Assembly (NCBI GenBank): GCA_005406025.1
Contig: BGZK01000284.1
Location: forward strand, 124,001-188,000
Source: Eumeta japonica
Taxonomy: Eukaryota; Arthropoda; Insecta; Lepidoptera; Psychidae
Direction of reading: 5' to 3'
DNA length: 64,000 nt
This document shows positions 12,813 to 23,972 of this stretch, piece after piece. Within the stretch, counting starts at the first letter, position 1; the number at the start of each line of letters is the position of its first letter. The translations under genes and the position numbers were made by a program. Below the pieces are notes generated by a model. That model did no database searches. It was not told where the DNA came from and saw only the letters and a program-made list of their open reading frames with translations.

Positions 12813-13535
12813 ATCATTATCATGCACTAACTACTGCACGGAATTAAATGTGGTTTTCACAACTGTTTGATGGAGATCTAAATCAAAAAGTAGGGTAGGC
12901 TTCACCTTGATACATGTCCTAGAAGCCAAGTTATATGCATAAGTCTTTTAAATTGTGAACTGAAATTAGTATATGAAATATTAATAATTTTTTTTTGTAA
13001 TTGTGATTATAAATCACGTCCCACCTTTAAAGATTGAGACAAGAGTAAAACCAGGATCGAGACCATGGTGGACACCGCGTCATCGGTCATCAAAAGATGT
13101 AGGAAGTTGTGCTATATCCATGCTTTCAAAATTATCGCACGACCCAAAAGTAATATTGAGAAAAATCTAATTTCTCTAAGCCCAAACTGTAAAGTCGCAC
13201 CTCAAAGCTAGGAAAAAAAAGCATCGTGAAGCTTTAACTATCTCATTGTTATATCAATAACACGTTGTAGTGTCAGGTATTTTCGTCATCAATCTACAGA
13301 AGCGTTATTCCCTCAGTATTTTATATCAGATTGAAGATTCTGGATTCGTATTAACAAACCTCGCTCAGAACGTGCACCATCCCAAGAAGTAACGTGACAG
13401 CGGGACATATGTTATTTTCTATACCTAAACAGTATAAATCTCTTGCTCATTTTACTCTCAAGATGGAACGCACATTTAAGTACCTATGCTTTATTAATAC
13501 GTCCGTTGTACCTTAAAAACATCCAGAACGGACCG
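12813..13535. other. Unassigned DNA
   Basis: No supported feature between the truncated LINE and the GC-rich island. Composition rises gradually toward the island. Confidence 0.4.
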
Positions 13536-13539
13536 GTGA

Positions 13540-14310
13540 GGTTCGTGGATTACTACCCGCCGTAGGCGATGGCGCGGTCAAAATCTCCAGGACATACGGC
13601 TTAAGATATCTTCCGAGGCATAAAAAAACTTAACGGTCGATTCATTTGCGCCAGGTCAATTTCGAAATCTTGTATTTTGATTCGATTTAAAAGCGAATCC
13701 GCCCATCGCTCTCCCGCCATCACCGCTACGAACGGTTTCCGAATGTTTTGAATCGAAACAGGCTTTTCATTTCCCGACATCGAGCGGTCCGAAACTCTTA
13801 ATTCGCGGGCCCGTTCAAAAGAATGTCGACGTCGTCGGCGACGCGGGCGCGGCGACGGGGGCGGTATCGACTTTCGAGATCTTTTTCACGGTTCGATCGC
13901 CCGCACGGAATCTCGCCCGGCGTCGAATTCCGGCGTCGTTCGCCCGAAATCCGACGGGCCGAAACAAAAGGTGTGAAGTTGTTAAAAGTTACGACACTTC
14001 CGCACGCCGCCCGGCCGCGCCGCGGAGTCGCCTCCGTGATAAATTCCGTCCCGCGAAGTACCTGCGTGTGGATTTACCGTCTGGCGGTCCTTTAGCGCAG
14101 AGTCGCGAGACGGATTCTAGCTGTGTTCCTCGAATACGCGGCCGTGACGCGCTACGGGGCCGCGATAGAGCTTAGCGTGAAAGCTAAGGGCGGGATTTGC
14201 GACGGGCGGTATGCCCCGAGGGCGGCCGTCAGACACGAAAACGGATCCTGAAATAATAAAGACAATTACGGGAGTGAATAAGGACGTCCAGTCCGGAAAT
14301 TATCGAAGAT
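13540..14310. promoter_or_regulatory. Large CpG-rich island
   Basis: The longest GC-rich block of the window, about 770 bp, dense in CpG (gtcgacgtcgtcggcgacg, gcggccgtgacgcg, cgacgggcgg) against an AT-rich background. An open frame of 90 codons (13823-14095, plus) lies in its core. Its product is Arg/Ser/Pro-rich with no recognisable motif, as expected of CpG-rich non-coding DNA. Possible roles are a promoter with first exon or a conserved regulatory element of a neighbouring gene. No TATA box or clear splice pair decides between them. Confidence 0.35.
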
Positions 14311-15958
14311 CTTCGACTGGAATGCTAAATGAATGAAGGAAAAGTGGTCAGAAAACATATATCTTGGGTGAAGGGAATTTATAATTTAAAAATAATAATA
14401 TTATTTCTTAAGTATTTAAAAAATAATTTATTTTATCAGCCTAATACGAAGGCATACTCTGTCAAAATCTTGTTGTTTCAGATTGAGAGCTTTACACCTC
14501 GAGTTGGCTTTAACCACCGTAACGTCCGGGACTGACGGCTTACTTTATTCTTCGAGGTACGGAACAAGAGGTTTTAATTGACTTAAATTCTAGCAATCTC
14601 TTTAGTCTCTGCATGTAGTCATAGTTCGTACCCGATACTTTTTGATTCGAAGGATATCAATTTTTATAACCAGTGATTATATTAATAGATTTTTTATACT
14701 ATTAAATATATAATATTATAAAAAAACTATAACTTTATATATAGTTATAGATTTCCATAACAGTAAATCAATAATTACACTTCTGTAAGAACTCAAAGGT
14801 ATTAAAACGGAATAAGTCACATTACGCAAATCAAAAGAGCAGCCCCAGCGAAGTGATTTTGATAATTGAAACTGTCGTCCATCTATTTTTACGTGCAATT
14901 TGAAACATAAATATATACAAAACGTACACACAAATTCGTGTATACACACGCATAAATAAAATAAATGAAGGGTTTCTGTATGCATTAAATCCGTTAAATG
15001 ATGACGATTTATCTGCACTTAATTATAATGTAAAATGTCAACTTATATTTTTTATTAATTTTATATTTTTCTAGGCGTAGAATGGCGAATTTCGCAATAC
15101 TTTGAGCAAAAAGTTACGTGTCGCTAATATCTGAACTTTGTCATGTCCCGTGGGCGCTATGAAACTTCGCTTTCGCGTTCTAACTATGCGAAAGCGATTC
15201 GAAACCATAAACAAATAGCGAAAAAGAATGGCCATTTTAATGTGGTAAAACAGGGCCAGCGTTTTGATGTCTATTTTCTACCGCATGATCGTTATCTACC
15301 TGGCGGGCGGGAATCGATGTCCAGCCGGACTGCCCGCCCTAGCGTTGCGACTGTTCTGTTTCTCTTCTGAAAAGTACCTAGGCAACCGAGCTTCATTCTC
15401 ACTGAAAAAAAAATTGGTCATTCCAATCAATATTTTGGTTGTCTTAACCAACCTGTATATTGGTCCGATTGATCCGATTGGTCAAATCACACATATTATT
15501 TCTTAATACAACGAATTATTTCAGTTATTACAATAAAATATATTTAACCAAGCCAAATTCGAACTTGGTTAGAAATATTTTTTCAGTGCGGTATTTTGGA
15601 GTTTTTCGTGGAAAAATAGGTAACTTACCGTGGATGAAGCTGCTTGTGTTCATTTTCAATAATGAATATTTAAATACATACTTCCATGTATAGTGCAATC
15701 AGTAGTCCATGGCACTACTTGTCATGGACTATAGATTTGTTCGGATTGTTCAGAGCCAATAACAGTAACAATGTAATTACCTCAAAATTCTAATAAAATA
15801 CACTAAATATACCAACCGTTAAAAAAAACTCTTTTTTCACGAAAGATACCATAAACTTGAAAAGTTTACTATATAAAACTAAAAAAATAATCATAAGAAT
15901 AAAAAAAACCCTAAAAGTGATATAAAAAGATACAAAAATCATCAAATTAAATGTGACA
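14311..15958. other. Unassigned AT-rich DNA
   Basis: Frames of 68-100 codons at 14329-14535, 14716-15018 (minus) and 15143-15693 have no recognisable motifs. The one at 15143-15370 has a more balanced composition (gaaacttcgctttcgcg, ggcgggcgggaatcg) but gives no family signal. A 9-bp inverted repeat with an 11-nt loop lies at 15703-15731. Confidence 0.35.
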
Positions 15959-16120
15959 AACCAAATCAAATCAAATCAAAAGTATCTTTATTTCGTAGAT
16001 AATACAATTACACTTGTGTTACGCATTATAGAATGCTTTTGGTATTAACATTAACACCCATTCCGAATGCTGATCGATTTTTCGATTTCTAACTAATCTT
16101 GCGGTGCTTTCATTTATAAA

Positions 16121-17224
16121 CTACCGAATTCCTTTGACTGCGTATGCTGCAAAACTAAGCTTTTTCATCAATTTCGTTGTATGGAAACTCCACTGTAACT
16201 TAATATCTAAAGTCAGACCAAAAAATAGCGTCCTGTCTACATCATTCAGTATCTCATCCTTGACTACTACGTTTGTATCGACTAATTCAGTATAAGATAA
16301 CGAAAATTTAATTATTTTTGTTTTCTTCTCATGGAGAAAAACATTGTTAATTGTAAACCACTCGATTATTTCTGAGACAGTACTATTTACTTCCTCAAAA
16401 TCTGGTTGTTGTCTATTAACAATGAAAAACAAGGAAGTATCATCAGCAAACAGTATAATTCCATACTCGTCCTTCACAACATATTGTAGATCATTATTAT
16501 AAACTAGAAATAGAAATGGTCCAAGAACTGAATCTTGTGGCACACTAATATTGACTGCAGATCCCGAAGACCTCTCACCATTAATATCAATACTCTGAAC
16601 TCTGCCATTCAAATACTACTCTACAAAATGCCTTGAATAAATCACAGAAAACATCAATTGCGTCCCATAACTCCTCCCAGGCACTAAAAGTTTGCTCAAC
16701 GGGCTCAACAACGGCTTTGGTCGTTAAGTGACCTTTTGTTAATCAAAACTGTTTAACTTTCATCAAATAATTATTATAAAATACCGCGATAGTAGATCTT
16801 TTGTGGACACTTGGGCTTAGTTCTAGTACTGGGTGGCACTGTAGTTGGTTGCGTGCCCTCTTCCTATATCTGACCCGTATCGTAACAATCAGTTTTTCGA
16901 AATATTTACTAAGTGTCAGTAGTATTGATATCGGTCTAAATTTTGGTGCGACGGATATACTATCGGATTTATTAGAATTATTATTGGAATTATTTTCCTT
17001 TGGTTCATTAGATCTTGAAACACGCCACCATTAACAGAAGCATTAAAAATCGATACTAAACACGAAGCAATGTAGTCTATTATTGAATTATTAATTTTTA
17101 TAGAGAGGCCATCAACATCAGTAGTATTTATCATTTTTATGGATTTAAAGGCTTTAACAATATAATTGTAATTGACATGTGCAAATTCAAATACAACGCC
17201 ACAATCGTTGATGTTACGCTTCAA
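16121..17224 (-). pseudogene. Reverse transcriptase pseudogene (CR1-like LINE copy 2)
   Basis: RT domain of ORF2 in two long frames. The 17224-16916 part carries the N-terminal segment (VDGLSIKINNSIIDYIASCL, then the IIPI block) and shifts frame just before the RPIS region. Around 16745-16620 a KGxLTTKAVVE...DAIDVFCDLFKAF palm segment is readable. The 16612-16121 part (163 codons) contains SGSAVNISVPQDSVLGPFLF (the G-x-PQGS block with Gly changed to Asp) and LFADDTSLF with FADD at 16450-16439, then the thumb FEEVNSTVSEIIEWF and a VDRTLFFGLTLD C-terminal block. Relative to copy 1 it keeps the C-terminal region. The deletion or shift between palm and QGS block prevents a working enzyme. Confidence 0.8.
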
Positions 17225-17600
17225 TTCAGCGACTTTAAAAGTTGTGTAGTTATAATTGGTATACTTTTTTTTTTAAAGCAAAAGTTACGTCTATATCTTT
17301 GTTTAAAATTTAATCAGCTTTTTGTATTCGAAATTGTGAGCGGGGCGTCGTGTGTTTTCCAATTTTTCTATTGATTATATTCCAAGTAGTTTTAGTCATA
17401 TCTGTACTTTTTTTATTTTATTGCAGAGGAATATTGATTTGGCGGTTTAAATACTTCAAAACAATTTACTTACAAAATTTGTAAACATATTTGTATTATT
17501 ATAAAATCTTTCCTCGTAAAGTTCGTATGTTCTATAGCTGCTAGTATGAATGCCCATCGTCGCCCAACTGCTAAATGATAAAGCATTTTTAACATTAACA

Positions 17601-18126
17601 TTTTTGACGTGACAACGTCTTATAAATTGGTTTGCCGGGTGACACTTCAAGAAACTGCGTTACGTTCCGCTCACGTTATGCGCTCACAATGAGAGCGAGT
17701 GAGAGGCACGCGTCCCTTCCACTCGGGCATGGTTAGCCCGCCTAAGAGCGAGAGAGACAGACATAAAAGTGAAAGGCACGCGTCCCTTCCACTCAGATAG
17801 GAACAAGTTAAGTTGTAGTAAACGCTGTTTCATTGTACGCAAATGTATTGCAAGTTATTGTATGTATATTTGTATATAAATAAGTATGTATGTGTAAAGG
17901 TAAAAATAAAATTTTGTTAATATGAAATTCAGTGCGAGATTCTTTGTATAAATTAATGTTTTAAATATAATTCTTTGTATAAATAAATGTTTTAAATTGT
18001 TACTATTATTTCATCCTTCTTCCTACTATACGAATGAATATTCACATTAAAATGATTTTACCACTCAAAGTCGTTGTCACGTAAAACTTTCGCCCGTATA
18101 CCGACTTTACAGGCAACCAATTTTTT
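17601..18126. repeat. Three-copy mosaic repeat, copy A
   Basis: Begins tttttgacgtgacaacgtct and ends in gtcacgtaaaactttcgccc ... ggcaaccaattttt. The right half (from gcaaatgtattgcaagtt at 17839 to the end) is nearly identical to copies B (22294) and C (40682). The left half differs from theirs after the first ~22 bp. It contains a 26-bp direct repeat (starting gtgagaggcacgcgt / gtgaaaggcacgcgt) at 17699-17724 and 17769-17794, exactly 70 bp apart. The two ends share an inverted acgtgacaacg core. The copy sits inside the ORF2 region of the LINE at 15962-20560. I cannot assign a superfamily. Confidence 0.8.
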
Positions 18127-18321
18127 AATCTAAAGACTTTCTTACATTCGGACCTGGTCACAGTCAACAATGAACCATACATTTCATTGGGGTCTTTGTA
18201 ATATTTCTGATTAGACAACTTTATTAGTACATTATTTCTGAAGTGCTCACGACGACCAGTGCTCACAGATACGATTTTTATTTTCTTCAGCATTGATTTC
18301 AAACGTAGCTAACTGTCCACA

Positions 18322-18975
18322 ATGGTCAGATGATAATTTATTTATGACCGACTTATACTGTGGTTTAAAATTGTGAACATGTTGTTAAGGCAAGTTGAGA
18401 AAGCACCTGTGAGCCTAATCGCCTCTATATATATAATTCTCCAGATACAGCAATATATTTACTATTATTTTTGATTTTATACAAAATATCATTCATAATT
18501 TTTTCGAAAATATCATATGATGACTTAGGGCGTCTGTATACGCTTAATACAATAAGCCGCTCAAGTTCTATGCACGCCACTTCAATAGTTCGCTCAATAG
18601 ATAGGCTCACAACATCTGGGCGTTCTTTATATTTTATAGTTTTAACTATTGTCAGTGAGTTGCCATGTATAGTTTTTTCTCTGCTGATCGTACTCGCTAC
18701 CTAGTGCATACTGAAGCTAAACATGAACCGGTGACTTCTAAGCCAATGATCTGTTATACATAATACATCTATATTATTATAGTTTATTATGAAATTTAAT
18801 TTCCAGTTCCTTGCTTAGCATTCCCTGTATATTTTGATGCACCAGATTGAATTTACATTTTTTGTTGTTATAATTTTTTCCCTCAGTCATTATGGGTGGA
18901 GTGTCAGCTACTAATACAATGTTATTGTTAGTTTCTCTTGTTAGCGAGTTATTGAAATTCTTATATAATGTCAAA
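18322..18975 (-). pseudogene. APE-type endonuclease pseudogene (CR1-like LINE copy 2)
   Basis: The endonuclease would nick the genomic target to prime reverse transcription. Readable blocks, N- to C-terminal on the minus strand: FNLVHQNIQGMLSKELEI (the N-terminal NIQG-type Asn motif) at about 18840-18775; IEVACIELERLIVLSVYRRP and AVSGELYI (the GDFN motif with the Asp lost) at 18610-18425; and LSSDHCGQLATFEI with the terminal catalytic SDH at 18330-18322. Stops and shifts separate the blocks, so it is inactive. The copy A repeat follows directly on the element strand, before RT. Confidence 0.75.
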
Positions 18976-19317
18976 AATTTGCAAGAGTTTCTCTGTTGTC
19001 TTAGAAACTAATTTAAATCATGATTGATGTCAAATCCCTTAAAGGAAGCACATAATTTTTTGTCCATGGAACTGGATGTGTTAATTATATAATAACTTAG
19101 CAACTCCGTTAATTGTTGAATAATAAATTTTGAAGGAAAATACTTCCTTCTTGTCAAGTGAAAATATTTGCCAATAATTTTATTAGTGTCAATAAAATGA
19201 AATTTGTGTGAGTGTCCACATGTCAGTGTGTGCATATTAATATTTAGTTTGAGTCTGTTCCGATTTTATTTTGTGTTAAGTTTTGCCTGAAAAGAAAAGC
19301 AAAAAAAATTACTTTAT

Positions 19318-20465
19318 TTAGATATTTACGTGTTGAAAAACATTAAGAAATATTTTTTTGTCCGTGTTTTTCCTTTTACCAATTACAATTATTATTATAA
19401 TTCTAATTTGTATGTATGGAAAGAGTAGGGTAGGGGTGGAAATTATTTTTAATAATTTTTCTAAAGTGCTATTATATGAAGCTCCTGGCATACAAATATT
19501 TAATATGTTTTGTCCAGCTAAGCGGTGGTCGAGTTGCAAACCCATCGACTTTTCGAGCTCACCACTATACATTATAATATTTTGGCCATTTGCGTTTACT
19601 GCGGCGTGAGACGGGTCCCGAGTGCGGCGACACAGCGGCCGGCGCGCGCCCGAGGAGCCGGCGGGTCACACTCCGGCGCGAGGCGTCGACGGGAGGCGTC
19701 TCAGTACCATACTGATGTTTTGTTATTAGTGACTCAAACCTTTCATAGTTATATCTACTGATGTATATTAAATTATCTATTGCCAAAGTGTGATCCCCCA
19801 TCTCCTTTTGCGCAAGTTCATATTTTGCAGTTATCGACTGCAAAGATGTATTTAAACATATTTTTTTTGATTTCAGGCGTTGTGTATCACATTCGTAATT
19901 TAATAATTTCCTTTTATAATTACCAGTTTCAACTAATAAATCTTTCATTTCTTCTACCATATTTATATTTTTAGATAAAAATTGATTCCTTTTAATCTGT
20001 TTTCTAGTGATTTTAATAAATTTCTAAATTTTCATACTTTTTTTTTGTGTATATTTTCACTACAGGGTAGTACAATAATTTTTGAATAGTACTTGTTTAT
20101 GGAGTTATCACACGCCAAGTCTATAGTTGTTTAAGGAACATTTGAATTATTTTGCGAGCTGGCGCAACATATTGCTATGGGTGAATTTTCGAACAACTCA
20201 TTGTACAAGATGCTTTTAAATCATTGTTTTCTTTTTGTAATACATTTAACTGTGTATATGCATCGCGTAATTTTACTTTCATATCATTTCAGTAGTGAGT
20301 TTGAGGTCATCCTCGAACGCACCGCTGCTTCGGTCAAAAACGTTCACCGTCCTGCTGGAGCTGGTCTCTCTTCTCTCGAGTGTCCATTAATCGGTAATGG
20401 AGTTCCACCAATTCACTTCTCATCTGTCTATTTTTATCTAACATAGATAGTATTCTTTCTCACCA
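19318..20465 (-). pseudogene. LINE ORF1 pseudogene: coiled coil plus SGNH-like segment
   Basis: First ORF of the CR1-like element; ORF1 proteins bind the element RNA. Three parts can be read. Near 20460-20330 lies KNRQMRSELVELHYRLMDTR, a heptad-rich helix. Next, at 19960-19565, is a 131-codon frame (YELAQKEMGDHTLAIDNLIY...), helical and then Arg/Ser/Pro-rich, with an unusual GC-rich patch at about 19600-19700. Last, in another frame and opening at 19590-19340, is a segment with GQNILNICMPGASYNST and a later IIIIVIG block. Its spacing resembles the Gly block and the G-x-N block of SGNH hydrolases, as in the esterase domain of CR1-type ORF1. The expected GDS nucleophile block is not clean (MYSGEL). 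The esterase reading is inference. Confidence 0.55.
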
Positions 20466-20560
20466 TCCTCTCTCTCCTGTCTAGGCTCGCAACTGGCCCT
20501 AGATGTCTTTAATTCTAATAATGTGGATTTCAACTGTTTTTATAACTGACAGGTGGTTGC

Positions 20561-22290
20561 TTTAACTTAATAATTACACACAATTAAAACAAAAGAAATA
20601 AAAAAAAAGAAAAGCAACCGTGCAGCAATTGCAAACTCGAACTTTATATTGACAATTTTTTAATCAGATTATATTCACATTTATTTGTTTTGACACCTCA
20701 TAAGTTATTTAATAATAAGATGCAATAAAAAAGCGAAGAAAAAAAAATTTAATCTACCTACTTAATTGACGGAGAGATCAATACTTACAATGGTTTATTA
20801 GTAATTTGATGATCACTATAATGATACAAACACATTTATAAACAATATTTGAGTATCACATTACTGATGCCATTGAGCTAAAATGTTTAGATGCTCATTT
20901 CAATAATTCAAATAAATAAATTTAAGACTGAGCCGTGAAACACGTCTACTCACATCGACCGCCGTCCCGAGGACAAATATTTGCTATGGAACGCATACGC
21001 AAGAGTTGCAGCAAGTACGGTAGCACGAATCTGATGCCTCCCATCACCCCCAAATTTCCATCACTGAAAATTATCATAGAGAAATATAAATTTCTCTTCT
21101 CTTCTCTTCTCTCTTTCTCTATCTTTACTCTTCCCAGCAAAAGATGCTACTTCGAGCTCGCGGTCGTGCACCGCAAAATTTTTCGTATATCTATACTACC
21201 GCTTAGAGATCGCTTCAAACTGTGAACTGAAACATTCTTAAACTCGGAAAAGTCGCCGCAGATTCAACGACAAGGAAAGTTTCGAATATTATTTCGGTAT
21301 GCGGACCGTGACTGCGACTCATCTCTTAAACAGGTCCCAATGGCTCACACTGAAATGTTGCACGAATGTAAGGTATAATAACTGTTACGCATTTTAAGCA
21401 AAATTTTCAACGACATCTGTTATCCGTTAAAAAATTCTCCTTCTGACATAACGAAACGATGAATCTTTTATTCAATAGTCAAGAATTTAAGTGTAGTATT
21501 GCGTAAAAATGAAAAGAAACCATAAATTACAAGTAATAATACATTAATCAAACTGAAGGTTTTCAAATTAATCACAGTAAAAATACTGTATATTAAATGT
21601 TCATTCAACACCCAATACGAATTTAAAATCGTGAAGCATTCATGTTCTATAGACTCAGAGGTGTTTATCAAACTTGGCCCGACTATCAAAAGAATTAAGC
21701 AAATTGAAAAAAAAATGTGACGAACCTTAAAGAGAATTAAACTAGACTAATACGACTATATAAGTGCACCCTCGATCAACCTGAATCGTATAAGCAATAA
21801 AGTGTATCTGAGTCAGATCGCAACTTAGGTACAATAAAAATCAACCCCCTTCAGGGTGGATGGGAAAGGGGGCTATTAGAATGGTCGCTTATGGCGGGAA
21901 CGTGAGGAATTTGGCGCGCAGAACGCAATAAAGGGTTGAACGCCCGGCCGACTGCCGGCAGGGAATGCTTTCACACTTTCAAAGCTCCTTCATTTTGTCC
22001 ATCACTATTAAGACCTGTGTCATATCACTTAAGGTTTCGTGATGCTGGTAATGGAGTTCAGTGACACTCGCTAACGTACAATATCAAAAATGAAATACGA
22101 CAGACGAAAAGTTAGAAACAGTACAGCATCTTTAAAAGAGCCAATTAGAAGAATAGACGTCGGTGATCGAATTGAAAATTGTTTCGAATATCAGATGCGG
22201 AAAGTAAAAATTATAAATGAAATTTATCAGTACATTTCGCGGCCAAATCCGCCTACATTATCGTACTCTCATTATGCTATTGGAGCTGAG
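20561..22290. other. Unassigned AT-rich DNA
   Basis: No supported gene. Contains a (CTTCT)n run at 21091-21121, a GC-richer patch near 20935-21060 and another near 21890-21960 (ggcgcgcag, cgcccggccgactgccgg). A 75-codon frame at 22090-22317 ends inside repeat copy B (its last residues, DVTTS, come from the repeat), so it is not an independent gene. Confidence 0.35.
21091..21121. repeat. (CTTCT)n pyrimidine-rich repeat
   Basis: tttctcttctcttctcttct then ctctttctct; a 30-bp all-pyrimidine run. Confidence 0.9.
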
Positions 22291-22293
22291 AAC

Positions 22294-22769
22294 TTTTTTG
22301 ACGTGACAACGTCTTAAATTAGGTTGCGGCTGGGAGTCACTTATGAAAAAGGTGTAACGCTCGGTAACGTAACGATGAGTCACCGAACGAGAGAGAGGCC
22401 CGCCGAATGCCTTGCGTCTCTCTCCCACTCAACTATGATCGGTCTGCCGCGCGCGCAGCACTAGAGAATTAGTGCATAGCTTGCAAATGTATTGCAAGTT
22501 ATTGTATGTATATTTGTATATAAATACGTATGTTGTGTAAAGGTAAAAATAAAATTTTGTTAATATGAAATTCAGTGCGAGATTCTTTGTATAAATTAAT
22601 GTTTTAAATATAATTCTTTGTATAAATAAATGTTTTAAATTGTTACTATTATTTCATCCTTCTTCCTACTATACGAATGAATATTCACATTAAAATGATT
22701 TTACCATTCAAAGTCGTTGTCACGTAAAACTTTCGCCCGTATACCGACTTTACAGGCAACCAAATTTTT
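22294..22769. repeat. Three-copy mosaic repeat, copy B
   Basis: About 475 bp, ttttttgacgtgacaacgtc to ggcaaccaaattttt. Against copy C (40682) I see only a handful of differences: gagtca/gaatca, one G in the aaaaaggtg run, gcagcact/gcagtact and small indels near cgtatgt and gtaaagg. That suggests recent spread. The left part holds a GC-rich segment (gagagaggcccgccgaatgcc, ccgcgcgcgcag); the right part is AT-rich with two attctttgtataaat units. No reading frame of note. Confidence 0.85.
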
Positions 22770-23790
22770 GCTTATGTGCCTATTTTTTAGTAGATTTCTT
22801 TACAAATCTAACTTTTGTATTTGGTCTCATGACGGAACTTTGCGGAAATTTTGTCATGTTTTATATAAATATGAGATATAACGCGACTTGTCATCACGAT
22901 AGTGCCCGAAATTCTTAAGAAATCTTAATGAAACTTGGCACACTTATTATATAGATTATTACCTTGAATAAGTTAAAAAATAAACTAATTAAGATTATTA
23001 GTTTAGAAATGGTAGCCATCTGAAATTTTGAAAATACTAAAAAACGATATTTCAATGGCTTTTTCACGAAATAACATTAGAAGGATGAGACAAAAATTCG
23101 CTAAAAAAATTTAGTTTTAAATGAAAACAAATAACTCAAACTTTTAATATTCAGTGAAATTTTCATGAGAAATATACGTCCATATCGGATGCCGAGTGGC
23201 CTTTTTTTTATACGCAATGTGTAATTACCAATCTATTAATCGGTTACGACCACGCGATGAGGGCATGGCAAAATTAGGTCCCGACATTGTCTGAAATGAA
23301 AAAAAAATGCAGAAGCGCATTTCTCAAGTTTGATATAATACGAGCCTAACACAAAAATAACGATATATACTTTTAGTGGTTCCGTTATTTATATGCGATC
23401 TTAAATCGCTAAATGATTGAAAATTAGTATGATTTCAATATTTTGTATATAACCAAAATAAATCAATTTTTTAAATGTGTAACAGTGTTGAATTGGCTAT
23501 ATGAAGTATTGAAAGCAACTTCTACCTTTTCAATGCTCTAAATTTGAATATAATAAAATAGTGGAATTGCGTTGCCATATATTTTGAAACGTTAAATATT
23601 TACGAAAATCTCCAAAGAAATTGTCATTGCCTTTGGAAAAGCATAGTTATTTTCAGCAGCAAAAGCATAAACTCATGTTCTAGAAACGCAGAATATGATG
23701 AGCGAATGAACACGTAGAGGACCGTAGACCGCCCGATCGACCCAATAACTGACTACGGTATTCTGAAAATGAGGTTATATTTTATCTAAA
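22770..23790. other. Unassigned AT-rich DNA
   Basis: No gene. The stretch near 22880-23160 (aaacttggcacacttat and following) has the feel of an old insect dispersed repeat, but I have no second copy in the window to prove it. Confidence 0.3.
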
Positions 23791-23796
23791 TGTTAA

Positions 23797-23972
23797 AATC
23801 AAATTCAAAATTCAAATTCAATATATTAAAACAAAAAAAAAATAGGTTATAACCTATATAGTAAAGGTATAAACCATTGAATTACGTCATAATATTTTGT
23901 GTAGATACACTTTACCGCTCATTCGGAAGACAGTTTTCCCTCAAAAAGAACAAGCAAGAAACTAAAGGGTAG
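23797..23972 (-). mobile_element. LINE 3' end with (AAATTC)n tail
   Basis: On the plus strand, caaattcaaaattcaaatt begins a short tandem tail, and about 115 bp later comes 'ctttaccgctcattcggaa' and 'caagcaagaaact'. The same layout (tandem tail, then a ccactcattcggaag-type block, then ggcaagaaact) is common at the 3' ends of lepidopteran CR1/Jockey-type LINEs. It parallels the end of the element at 11206, where accacccattccaaatg and aaagaaactcaagg follow the tail. Only the terminal ~175 bp are present. A 16-bp palindrome, ataggttataacctat, lies within. Confidence 0.5.

Larger units (their letters stand above)
15962..20560 (-). mobile_element. CR1-like LINE, nearly full-length copy 2
   Basis: A minus-strand copy of the same family as 11206-12812, with the same (AAATC)n end and 'tctttatttcgtag' adjoining it at 15962-16000. 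In element order it holds: ORF1 (about 20465-19318), the endonuclease (18975-18322), a foreign repeat (18126-17601), then RT (17224-16121) and a short 3' UTR. Subtracting the inserted repeat leaves about 4.1 kb, a normal length for the class. Every ORF is broken by shifts and stops. The 5' boundary is uncertain; coiled-coil coding sequence is readable to about 20465 and an A-rich stretch lies near 20580-20610. Confidence 0.75.

Noticed and set aside
14716..15018. 100-codon minus-strand frame
   Set aside because: Composition follows AT bias, with a Cys/Phe/Leu-rich start derived from a TG/CA-rich stretch; no family signal.
18042..18302. 86-codon minus frame spanning the edge of repeat copy A
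   Set aside because: It fuses LINE-derived sequence to repeat copy A and is a junction artefact.
22090..22317. 75-codon frame ending DVTTS
   Set aside because: The stop and last residues come from repeat copy B; the rest has no recognisable family.
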